A DNA stretch of 64,000 nucleotides. Source: Paracyclopina nana (lineage: Eukaryota > Arthropoda > Copepoda > Cyclopoida > Cyclopettidae). The notes beneath the pieces were generated by a model, which saw only the letters and a list, made by a program, of their open reading frames with translations, was not told where the DNA came from and ran no database searches. Below, piece after piece: positions 37,401 to 47,151 of this stretch. The stretch's first letter is position 1, and every line of letters begins with the position of its first letter. The position numbers were made by a program, and so were the translations under genes. The stretch spans positions 15,996,001 to 16,060,000 of the forward strand of contig JAGUCH010000001.1 of assembly GCA_019096065.1 (NCBI GenBank), in the 5' to 3' direction.

Positions 37401-40400
37401 ATGATGCTGTTTTTTGTATATACAAATTTTTATAGTACTTACTTCCATTTTGCATGTTGTGTTAGCAAGAAAATTTTCTGAAACTAGCTGAGCAGAAAAT
37501 TGTAATAATAACACAGCTACAATCTCGCAACTACCATTTTTTCAAAAGTGCGTTTAGTCAAATGTAGTTTCATGTGCGAATATTCTGTGTTCATTGTGCT
37601 AGCAGCTTTTTATGTAGGTTCATGTGCGTATCTGCTAAATGTAGCTTCAGTGCGCTTGGTTCAGTGTAGGTCCATATGCGGTTGGTTTAATAAAAAAAAG
37701 TTTTGTAGATCCATGTGCGCGTCCGTTATTTGTAGTTTTGCGTGCGTTCTGTTTGTAGTTCCTGGTATAGGCATCCCTGAGCGACTGCCTAACACCTAAC
37801 AGTAAGCAGCGGCAGCAGTAGTGAAAAAGTGAAAAATCATTGGAAAAATGGATTGAAGAGGCCAAGAAAACTACAGCGGCCTCGGAAACGTCAGGTATCC
37901 CTGCTTATGACAAGTACTTGACCAAGTTGGTAAAAAGTAACCCTAGGGTTCTCATTTACCATTTACTAAGTAAAAAGTAACCCTAGGGTTCGCATTTACC
38001 ATTTACTAAGTAAAAAGTAACCCTAGGGTTCGCATTTACCATTTACTAAGTAAAAAGTAACCCTAGGGTTCGCATTTACCATTTACTAAGTAAAAAGTAA
38101 CCCTAGGGTTGTCATTTACTTCATAGCGCATCGGGAGTGCAAAAAAGCTGAGTCAACCGGCAAAGTGAATTACTCACGAGGAAATTCGGTTTACAGTGCG
38201 TAAAAACATATTTTCGCTCTACTTTTCGTTGACCCTGAGGATAATCCTTGTCTAGACATGAAAGGCATGAATTAGAGGATGCGTTTTTTCTTATGCAAAT
38301 CCAAGCTATGTAGAAATGATGGTAAAATTACTTTCTTGTACATTTACGTGGATCCTATTTGAGTGGCTGAAATTCGAATCTTTCCTAGGTAATGACAGCC
38401 AGGGTCGTCGTCGGCTCCCCACTTTACCACCGAGTCGGAGCTCGCCAAGAAGCTCATTTAGCGCAGCCTCCACGTCTCACCAGCCTCAGCAGCCTCGAGG
38501 AGATTGCGGATGGATCCAATTGGGACTCTGCTTCGAAAATGCCAACTTGATTGTCACTCTGTGGGCTGCGGAAGGATTGCACATGATTGAGAGTATGGAT
38601 AGCATGGCCCTTCCCAAGCCTTATGCTATTGTCAGGCTTTGCATGTTCGGGTATGTAATTACGTAATTGCTTTCAAATTGAGGTTAGAGGAAGGAAGCAA
38701 CAACTCCTACTTTTTCACTTGTTCAAGCCCTCGGAATTGGGAAAAACAGGCCTTTTTTCATTGTTTTCCTTGGTGTTACTGCGATTACATGGGATTTGAA
38801 AGCACTGAGTTTTCGTGATTGCTTTCTATCCATCGAGGTGTTTTGATCGCACTAATCAACAATTTGATTGCGAAGGCCGAAATTTAGGGTCGTGGAGGAT
38901 GCTTGTAATACATTAATTTCATTTACAGTGCTTGTTGCTTGGCAACCTTGGTGCTACGCAATTATTTTCGTGTTTCATGAATGCAGTTTTTGCACACTAG
39001 CATACGACATCAAAGGCGGGACTTTTTGATTTGCTGTGGCCGTGTGTATGTGAGTGCATGGTAAAAGCTGCTTTCAAGACCTCATCCACTTTTTATAAGG
39101 CCAACAGAGAGTGAGAGAGGCTGAAATTTATCTTGCCAAATCTACTTGTGCCATTTTCTACTTTACTCGCGCGACCTTTTGTTCTGCAAAGAATGGGGGA
39201 AAGCTTTGCCATGAGCGAGCACTTGTTGTTTGGCAGTTAGATCAGAATGTGCATTTTCCCCAAGGGATTCTTCGGCACTCTGAGAAATTCTAGCTTTCAA
39301 AAATCGAGAATGGTTAAGCAAGCCTAATAGCTACGTTATGTTTACATAGCGGTAAAAAGAGAAAGCCTGAAAATAAGAGAGGCCTGAAAGAAAAGGCTCT
39401 ACTGGAATTTTTGTACATCATGGCTGATGGTGATGGCAAAACTTGCTGTTGAAGGATCAATCGATAAAAAGCTGGAAATGGCCAAACTAACAACGATTGC
39501 GGCTGTAAGAGTAAATCGAATCAGAAACCACGAGTGCCAATTTACTGCCTTCTTTTCTCCGCATCTCACCAGTCGCACCTGGTTTTTTCTTCGCCAAGAA
39601 CGATGGATTAATGCTGGAAAAGTATCAAAACGGCCAACCCGCCCCTTTACTTTCATAACTAGAGATCAAAGATCAGGCTGAATGTAACAATGGCTTTGTT
39701 CTCTCCCCCTTTATACTTTATCCTCCATGAGAACTTTGTCTGATTGAAGTAAGCTAGCTCCAATTTGCCACCGCTCAGCAGATTTTTTCACTCGTGTCCC
39801 TACTTTGTTTTCGAAATTGGCTGGTAGGCGGCGCTACTGTAGCCTTTTATTACGCACTATTTTTGGCGGAATAATTTTCCAAAAATCTAATAGTTCCCAC
39901 TGAATTACCGATTTTTCATCATTGAAAGGTCACTCAAAAAAGTTATTTCTTTTCCATTTCTCCTGTTTCTCATCTTTGGTAATTTTCCATTATAACTTTG
40001 TTGTATCAATCTGAACTCGGTGTGTCTCCATATCTGCCTATAGACTTCATCATAGCTCACATATTTTAATGGCTAACTTTTGTCTTGATATCCATGAATT
40101 CCAGGTGCAACCGAAGTTTTTCCACGGATGTCGAGAGTGCCACACAAACCCCCGTCTGGGCTACTAAGCACGTATTCACCGACATAGAGCACGAAGAAGT
40201 TCTCAATACAAAGTTGGATGTGACAGTGTGGAACTTTTCGCACAATGTCAAGCACGAATGTATAGGTAAGTAGGGAAAATGCTCAATGCATCTGATTTTG
40301 AAATTAGGCCGTTCTCATATTGCCAGAAATAGCTAAGCTAAGGAAAAAATAGCTAAGCAAACGCTCAACATTTAGAACAAAGCAGCTGCTTTTTGTGTAT

Positions 40401-43400
40401 GTTGAGCGAAATTAGCCAACGCAAACCAGTTATTTCGCTCAACATTTCGAAGATGCAGCTGCTTTGCTTCAAATGTTGAGCGTTTGCTTAGCTATTTTTA
40501 CCTTAGCTTAGCTTTTTTCGGCAATTTGAGAACGGCCTATGCTGAGCTATTTGCTGATCTCCAACTGACCATTTATGTGCATGTATTTTTCTAGATGAAA
40601 CTAAAGAAATGCTGAAATAAGGATTCAAATGGAAAAATTAATCTTATATCCAATACATAGCCTTCACTAAAGAAACCTAAATTGGTCCAGATACATATAA
40701 ATGATTGCTGCATGATCATCTATATTTACACATTTATTAATAGATAAGACAACTGGCAAACGATCTTTATTTGGACAATAAAACGGTGTAAATAAAGAAC
40801 CAAAATCGTATATATTTACATATCTGAATCATAGATGATAATAAACAGTAAAACACAATGTTTGGACATAAAATAGCAAAAAAATAAATGTGTCAAAGCA
40901 GCATCTATATTTGTAAAGAGCAAAATTTAAAGGCTGTGCATCAATACTTCAGTGCCAACAAAGCTGGTATCAAAGTTATTTGTGAAAACCTGGTAAGGTA
41001 TCAATTTTTGATTGTACCAAGACGAGTGTCTCGTTACATTTCTCGCGCGATAGAGAGGGAGGGATCATCATCAGCATGGCTATATAACAGAATTTCCCAA
41101 GGCAATAGCGCAGAAACGAGGGAATAGCCATCTTGAAAGAGCGAGCAAAAAAGTTCTTTTGGCCGGCTCAAAACTCAAATATTTGCTCATGTATGTTTCT
41201 CTGGAGGCTGCGGTCTAGAGACGTGGTGCTCATTTTCTCGTTTCTCTTGCAGGAAGGACAATTCTGGACCCATCCAACATGGCATTGGACGGTGGCATGC
41301 ATTGGTGGCCTCTCACGCCTCCTGAGAACGACCAGACCACGACCTATGAAGAGCCTCCGCATGAGCAGCCTCCAAAGCAGCCTCAGACGCCTCAGAGGTC
41401 TTCACAGCAGCAGAGAGGTGAGTTTCACGTCCAGCTTTGCTTTCTACTCTGGCAGCCTGTTGCTACCACCGTAGTAGTTCTACTACATATTAAATCCCCA
41501 TAAAAGTATCGAGCTAGAAAGGCTTTCTCGAGGCTGAGGTCTAATCGTCATCATCATCTTCGGCCTCGAGGATTACCTAAATAAATATACACATAAATCT
41601 ACTTCTACATCTGCTCAATGCCCCTTAGCTTAGCATCACGAGCTGGCCCTGTAAAATTAGTTTAACCTTAAAAACACTACACAGATCATCACCTTGGAGC
41701 TCTTCAACAAAGGCCCTCCTTCCTCTCTTCTGAATCCTGCCTATTGTCCACTTTGTCGTATTGCTCATCCAGACAAACCCAGAGGTATTTGAATCTGCCG
41801 TCGCCATCTGCAGAGCTCTGCTCGTTTGGTGTGGTGCCAAACCAGAGAAGAAAATCGAGCATCAGGTCCATCAAGTCCAACCCTGAATATGTGTCTCAGT
41901 ATAGCCCACCCAGAAATAACAACTACTTTTTCCACTACTACCCTGCTCCCCAGCAGAAGCAACAGTCTCAGCATCAATCTCATCAGCTTCAACACCAGAA
42001 ACTTGGACAGTATGGCCAGAGGCTTTCACGCTCTCCATCATCCTCTTCATCCCAGTCTGACATACAAAGCTCAATTTACCCCTATCAGCAATATTTCCGG
42101 ACCAGAACAGCAGGTATCTGACCTGAGGCTGAGGTGTCCTTCCTTTCTTTTTTTCTGTGAGAAGAGGAAAAACGTGTCCATCGTTAATTCAGTGTTAAAA
42201 CTCTGTTCCTTGGTCTGTCAGCTGTCGCGCGTGCGCTTTTGTTTACAAATTTCAGCTGTTGCGCGTGCGATTCCACTAGTCCTGTTTTGCTGCATCCCTT
42301 CCATGTGCTGTACCATATTATAGACTATATAAAGAAGCCTGAAAAAGCTGTTCATTACACGGCTGGATTTTAAAGGCTTCTAGGGCACAATTTGCTGGCT
42401 AATTATGCAGCTTTTTAAAGTAGCTCTCATCACAAAAATATAAAGGCTGATATTTGAAATTCTACAAATCACCTTGGCTACTACTACCATTATTAGTCAT
42501 GCTATTTGCTTGAAGGGTGGCCATGCATGAAGGCTTTAATAATTAAAGGCCAAGCAAAAGAGGTGTGCTGTTATTACACATTCTTTGAAAATGCTATATT
42601 TGCCAGCAATGAAGCTACTTCTATGGCACGTGAGTACATCTGTCTCACTTCTTTTAGGTGTAAGGGGATGAGAACACTTATAATTGTTTCTAAGTATCTG
42701 TGCCACTCTTCTCGGTTTAAAATTAAAAGCTGTATTTTTTGCCCCTCAGATCCAATGACAAGTGGCAGCAGCAGCCAGTCTCACTTTTTGGATACTGCCC
42801 TGCCTCCATCGGATCGGTACAAAATGAGGCGGAAAAGCGATTGTGGATTTGGTGCTGGCGGCCTCGGAGGTCAGATGTCAATCGCACAGCAGCTCCAGCT
42901 AAGACAACAGCAGCAGCAGCAACAGCACCACTTTGACCCTGACCAACAAGGCCACCCTCAAAGGCCGAGGCGAAATCGTTCCCTGGATCGGTCAAATGTG
43001 GAGCTGGACCAGCTTCAACTTCAGCTCAGCATGCATCGTAACGCCGGCCTCGGAGGCAGCCATTATGGCCTCCAACGGCCTCAAGGCCGGCCTCACGCCG
43101 GATCAACCACCCACCTCAACCTCCAATTAGGCCCCCTTCAGTTTCCTCCACATCCTCACTTTGGTGGTGAATGTGAGCCAATTTATTCTTGAGTTAACTA
43201 GAAAAGTTTCACGCGCGCAGCCTCGAGTCCTATGTAGCCTCGATGATTATTATGGAAAAAGCGGAGGTTTTTTTCACTCTTTGAAATATTTGCTTTGTTG
43301 GCTGGGGAAAAATCCGCGCGATTTCCTGCTGGAACGTGAGGCATTTTCCGCATGCGACCGAAAAAAGCCGGATTGTATTTCTGCATTACAGCGTACAGCA

Positions 43401-45543
43401 AATACAGCATTTTTGTATTTCAGTTGCGCATTGTGGCGAGCTCAAACTCGGATTTTTCCTCTCGGATGACTACTTGGAAATCGAAATAGTGTCAGCTCGA
43501 GATCTCCCCAATGCTGATACTGGCAGACCAGGTAAATGATTTAGAACTGTATTGCTTCAGGCGTGTATCTTCCAGTAATAGCCGTATTAGCGTATGGCTT
43601 TGAAGTATGCTCGTTAAAAGCGTAATTTTAGCACGTGATACATGGAACAAAAGAGACCTTCATCATCAGCCTTGAACAGAATCCTCCGTGAGATGATTGC
43701 AAACAATGAGTCATTCACGTCATTGCGATCGGGTGCCATTATTTTCCACTACTGTTTTTTGACCTACACTTTTATGTCTATCGTTGATAAACGTGTATTT
43801 TCTTAGATACTGTACTGACATTTTATAGAGTACTGGTATTGATACTGATGTTAAATCATCTACATTATTAGAGCTACATAATTTTTATTGACATTTCTTC
43901 CACTACTGGCCATTACATTAATTTGCCTACTTGTGCAGTTTTTTTAACTACACATTTTGGACCATCTTTCTATTACCTACACTTTTTGATCTACACTTTT
44001 TTTACGAACATAATTTGCCAACGATTGCTTTTACTCACTGATTTTTCACTACACTTTTTCATCTACACAATTTGAACATGGCTTTTTTGATATACACATT
44101 TTGGAAAAGCTTTTTTTTCTCTACAGGTGTTTGAATTGGCATAAAAGTTCACTTTAGTTTCGTGATGAAAGATAACTTTGTTCCGTTAGGATTGCTCGTT
44201 TAGCAGCTAGGTCCTCCTCAGCTTTTTCAGCAGCTGATTGCACCTCAGTGAGTTTCAGTTAGATATCAAGCTTATTGTAGGAGACAGCTCATCAGCTCAA
44301 GCAATTATGCAAAAGGAACATGGATGCTTACTTCATTCCTATCAACAAATTATTCTACAGCAATGAGCGCCTTTTAGTTCGCCTGGATATCATAGAGAGC
44401 GGAAGATTTTAAGCGCACGCTACTGAGCAAATCGCGAAGGTCAAAATCTTAGTGAACGCAAATTTAAAAATATACACGTCACACAACCTCAAGTACATAA
44501 GTTTGACCTTTGCAATTTTTCGAGCGTTTGCGATGGTCTCAGCTTACTAAAACTTCCGCTCTCTATTTATATCCAGTCGACCTAGCGCCTTTTCTTAGAT
44601 GGAATTCATCTTTCAAAAGAAGGTTCTGTTTTACTGACAAGGACTATATTTGATAAAGTTCTGGAAATATATTTTATGTAAAAAAAACCATTATACAGTG
44701 CAATTATTGAAAGGAAAAGTTTTTATCATCAGGAAAAAATTGCAATCACAAATTTCAATTGGCTACAGCAGTCAGAGTAGCTCAAAAAATGCTAGTTAGC
44801 AAGAAATAGTAGACTATAAAACTCTAGTAACAATAGTTTAAAAAGGCTCATCAAAAGTAGATGAAATAACATTGGGGACAAGTATATCATATAAAGCATG
44901 TTCATGAACAGTAGCTCATAATATATTTGTAACATAAGAGTATAGCTCAAAGTGTAGTGAATAATACTTCAGTGAGTAGATAAGAAAAGTGAGTAGTAGT
45001 CCAGATAGTTAAGAGACAAAAGTGTAGAGCAAAATGTGTATGTAATTTAAGGACATGTTCAATGAGGGTAGATAAAAAAATATCTGTAACAGTTGAGCAA
45101 AAAATGCTTGTTCTAAAAGTGTATAACATTAACTGTCAGTAAAGTAGATAAAAAAATTCTATCATAAAGGGCAGTGCAATAGTTCAAAAAAAGTTACCCC
45201 CCTCAAATTAGTTTTTTTTTTAAACCTCGTTTTCTTTGCAGATACGTACGTTACCACGCAATTAATTGAGGGCGATCGACGTTTTCTCACCCGGAGAACT
45301 GGAATCGTGCGCCAACTGACAAATCCACTGTACCGCCAAACCGTCAAATACTTGACCTCAGACGTGTCAAGGCGAGGCCTCGTGGCCTCCATTTGGGCAC
45401 GGCCTCCGCCAGAAATCAAGTACGAGCCCACCATGATGATTGAGGGGGAAGAATGCTTGGGCATGGCCACCATTGATATAGATAAGCTGGCCATGAAACA
45501 GCTCCTGGTCGGATGGTACAAGCTGTTCCCTTGTCCTCGATAA
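25427..45543 (+). CDS. Rim: RIM-type active-zone scaffold (zinc finger, PDZ, C2A, C2B)
   Basis: Proposed exons: 25427-25465, 27498-27735, 29374-29587, 30462-30684, 31415-31723, 32595-32895, 34358-34466, 34885-35111, 35223-35544, 35610-35635, (37859-37894), 38389-38650, 40105-40265, 41253-41417, 41814-42113, 42750-43166, 43424-43531, 45242-45543. The phases give about 1252 residues. RIMs recruit calcium channels and prime synaptic vesicles at presynaptic active zones. An eight-cysteine FYVE-like finger (C201, C204, C217, C220, C225, C228, C243, C246) is followed by Ala/Gln/Ser-rich linkers. The PDZ domain (about 577-660) has YGFGLRVVG and VGDKILEWDG, as in RIM. C2A spans exons 12-14 and ends with HWWPL. 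C2B (exons 17-18) ends GWYKLFPCPR, the RIM signature C-terminus. C2A lacks the usual calcium aspartates (PKPY for SDPY). The first exon (MLPSDMFSYVKKK) and exon 11 are the least certain, and no clear Rab3-binding helix is seen. Confidence 0.87.
30700..30718 (+). promoter_or_regulatory. CTCF-like site just after RIM exon 4
   Basis: TGCCGCTAGATGGCGGTGC fits the CTCF core (CCGCTAGATGGCGGT), 15 nt into the intron after the donor at 30685. Confidence 0.45.
31049..31254. mobile_element. Diverged inverted-repeat MITE-like element in a RIM intron
   Basis: The ends CAAGTTAAGCG and CGCTTAACTTG are perfect inverted repeats. Similarity continues inward (TGGCTAGGG against CCCTAGCCA, TTTAGTCTGTCCTAAC against GTTAGGACATACTAAA) with mismatches, so the copy is fairly old. 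About 206 bp and no coding capacity. No clear target duplication. Confidence 0.55.
33240..33407. mobile_element. Hairpin MITE-like element with TTTAAA cores in a RIM intron
   Basis: Arms of about 73 bp (33240-33312 and 33335-33407) are almost perfect complements. They start GGCTTAGTCTTTCGCAAG and enclose several copies of the palindromic core CTATTTAAATAG. A 3-bp direct repeat TTC flanks both sides (33237-33239, 33408-33410). A related partial copy lies at 61291-61352, so this is a dispersed family. Perfect arms suggest a young copy. Confidence 0.72.
36304..36477. mobile_element. Hairpin MITE-like element flanked by TA in a RIM intron
   Basis: Arms of about 64 bp start CCTGCTGCTTTT and end AAAAGCAGCAGG, with about five mismatches and a loop of about 45 bp that is itself partly self-complementary. 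TA dinucleotides flank both ends (36302-36303, 36478-36479), as expected for a Tc1/mariner-type non-autonomous element. It is 174 bp with no ORF. Confidence 0.65.
37142..37213 (-). tRNA. tRNA-like remnant (possible SINE head or tRNA pseudogene)
   Basis: The minus strand has a D-arm/A-box-like stretch (ATGGTACACTAGTTAGAGCG), an anticodon-arm-like hairpin of eight pairs with an irregular nine-base loop, and a B box GGGTTCAAACCCC in a paired T arm. The 5' and 3' ends do not form an acceptor stem, so it is not a functional tRNA. Identity cannot be read from the irregular anticodon loop. RNA polymerase III promoter boxes are intact-looking, which fits a tRNA-derived SINE head. Confidence 0.55.
37363..37409 (+). 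repeat. Short tandem repeat of GGTGCGGTAT type
   Basis: Four to five degenerate copies of GGTGCGGTAT/GGTGCTATTC follow one another within the interior of the foldback-like structure. Confidence 0.6.
37931..38130. repeat. Minisatellite, 40-bp unit, about 4.75 copies
   Basis: Units begin at 37931, 37971, 38011, 38051 and 38091. They are essentially identical apart from one or two bases in the first and a diverged end in the last. Every unit contains the perfect 12-bp palindrome AACCCTAGGGTT and the near-direct pair CATTTACC/CATTTACT. It lies in the RIM intron between exons 11 and 12. High identity points to recent expansion. Confidence 0.92.
40307..40537. mobile_element. TA-flanked hairpin MITE-like element in a RIM intron
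   Basis: Terminal inverted repeats GGCCGTTCTCA and TGAGAACGGCC extend as arms of about 85 bp with some mismatches. Both arms contain AGCTAAGC and CGCTCAACATTT-type blocks. TA flanks both ends (40305-40306, 40538-40539), pointing to a Tc1/mariner-type origin. It is 231 bp and non-coding. Confidence 0.72.
43745..45150. mobile_element. Second foldback-like structure in the last RIM intron
   Basis: The left side (43745-44135) repeats blocks such as TTTTTTGACCTACACTTTT at irregular spacing. The right side (about 44775-45150) repeats the opposite orientation, e.g. AAAAGTGTAGAGCAAAA. The arms are AT-rich and degenerate, so limits are approximate. The middle contains a separate hairpin element (44395-44563). 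The architecture is like that of the structure at 36845-37761 but the subrepeat differs. No coding capacity. Confidence 0.45.
44395..44563. mobile_element. TA-flanked inverted-repeat element nested in the foldback-like structure
   Basis: The ends GAGAGCGGAAG and CTTCCGCTCTC are inverted repeats flanked by TA on both sides (44393-44394, 44564-44565). Inner similarity includes AAGGTCAAA against TTTGACCTT. A further inverted match, CTGGATAT against ATATCCAG, lies just outside, so the true limits may be slightly wider. 169 bp, non-coding. Confidence 0.55.
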
Positions 45544-45807
45544 AAACATATTTTTTCTGTTTCTCTGTATTTCTAAGAAATCTTTGCGTAGGGATCCGGC
45601 TTTCTTTAGCTTCAACAGCTTAAAATTTCCAAAGATATCTCGATGTGCTGAAGAAAATCACCAAATATATATATGAAGGTTGTGGTTATTAATAATGCGC
45701 GTGCGTGAGGGCACAGTTCCGTGAACTAATTAATAATTGTTTTTCGAAATTATTATTCTTCAGCTAACCATCAGCAATTTGGCCCCACTTAAAAAACACA
45801 TTTTGTC

Positions 45808-45813
45808 AATAAA
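45808..45813 (+). terminator. Probable poly(A) signal of RIM
   Basis: AATAAA lies 265 nt after the RIM stop codon at 45543, the first canonical hexamer downstream. Confidence 0.5.
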
Positions 45814-46835
45814 GCATACACATATCATGAAACTGTAAGCGTAATAAATACAAAATATGCAGCTTTAAAAAAAAGTAGGCTCGCTTTTTTGGCTTTAAAT
45901 TGTTTATTTCATCAAAAACTGGCAAGAAAACTCCCTTTTTACATGGTAACCGTATACAGTATATAGTGTATTATATTGGTAGTATAGCAACGCAAATTGT
46001 TTAATAATCATGTCTCACAACCTTAATTCAAAAGTTCAAAACTTATCTTTTCTTCGTTGTTGTTATTACTGGTTGGTTGAGCCTTAACAGCGTATAATCA
46101 AAAAAGGCTAGCAATTATGATACAGATCACAAGACTTCAAGACGTTCTTGCTCATTTTCCACTCACGGCATCACAGGGTTACTCTCATTATTTTTTATAC
46201 TGCCTTCTGCTATTAAACTGTATTTTTGTGGGGGCATTTATGTAGACGTAGTATGGCAGTCACAAATAATGGTAATGTATCTGTTACTTCTTATTGGGGT
46301 ACTTTCTTTCGTCTATCTTTCTTTCTTTGGGAGGGCTAATTTGTTGGTATTTTATGGCCAAATCCGGAATGGCCAAAATAACTAGTTTTTTATTAGAAAA
46401 TGTCAGCATGTAACAAAAAAGGCACATAATCGTACATAGACAGCAGCAGTATTTTTAAGCTCGCAACTTATAAGCATAATAATAATAATATAAACGTAAA
46501 ATCCGGAGGTGAATGACGTTTTTAACGAAATCTTGACAATGGGCTATCATCAACTTTTCAACTTTTCATTCAACTATGAGCAACATTCAGGTGCATCAAT
46601 CAACTTTTTTTCTTCTTCATCATTCTATAAGTAAGAATATTTTTGATTTTTTGCTATATGTATATATGTAGTAATAAGAAGGATTTTACACATTCTGGGA
46701 TAAGAATCGTTTATATGGTACATAATCAGAGTGGTACTGAGCTGTAAAACAATTGGGAGAATGTTGTAGTAGTAGTGCAATTGGATATTATTTTGAGCAA
46801 ATCATTAAGCATTATTCGTTTACTTTAAGTAATAT

Positions 46836-46869
46836 GAGGAGAGAGATAGAGAGAAAGAGAGAGAGAGAG
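46836..46869 (+). repeat. GA-rich microsatellite
   Basis: An almost uninterrupted GA run with single A or T interruptions, within the convergent 3' region. Confidence 0.8.
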
Positions 46870-47066
46870 CTTTTTTCTTTGTTGAGCAAAGATCATTGCG
46901 CGGTTCACCACCACAACCAAACAATCTCTATTTTTACTTATTGAGAATCGAGTATATAGTGTACTATTACAGTTGATCGGAGCAAATTCAATGAAAGCTG
47001 GTGAAATCTTAGTATATATTAATAAGGCTCCGATGCTTATTAAAATCATCGCCCTGCGGATCTTCT

Positions 47067-47072
47067 TTTAAT
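47067..47072 (-). terminator. Possible poly(A) signal of RPUSD2
   Basis: The minus strand reads ATTAAA 80 nt after the RPUSD2 stop codon (47154-47152), a suitable distance. It is the variant hexamer. Confidence 0.4.
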
Positions 47073-47151
47073 CTTCTTCGACATCTTTTCAGTAAATAAC
47101 ATTTGTCTATGTTCTTCTGCATGAAATTCTTCGTCTGCGTTTCCTTTTTTC

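Larger units (their letters stand above)
36845..37761. mobile_element. Foldback-like element with arrayed inverted subrepeats
   Basis: The left arm (36845-37062) has about eight degenerate copies of CGCACATGAAACTACA at irregular spacing. The right arm (about 37549-37761) has six or seven copies of its reverse complement, TGTAGTTTCATGTGCG. One left copy (36845-36860) and one right copy (37563-37578) are perfect complements. Terminal inverted repeats made of internal subrepeats are the mark of foldback-type transposons. The middle carries a tRNA-like remnant (37142-37213) and a short GGTGCGGTAT-type tandem repeat (37363-37409). No transposase frame is present. It lies in the RIM intron between exons 10 and 11. 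Confidence 0.6.
45544..47151. other. Convergent intergenic region RIM to RPUSD2
   Basis: This holds the 3' UTRs of both convergent genes. It is very AT-rich with no convincing gene. A GA-rich microsatellite lies at 46836-46869. Poly(A) signals are listed separately. Confidence 0.6.

Noticed and set aside
36838-37765. CRISPR-like array of 16-mers
   Set aside because: Repeats are degenerate, irregularly spaced and mirrored in opposite orientation within an animal intron; the foldback interpretation fits better.
37931-38130. Telomere-like repeat (CCCTA units)
   Set aside because: CCCTA occurs once per 40-bp unit as part of a palindrome, not as a short tandem telomeric array.
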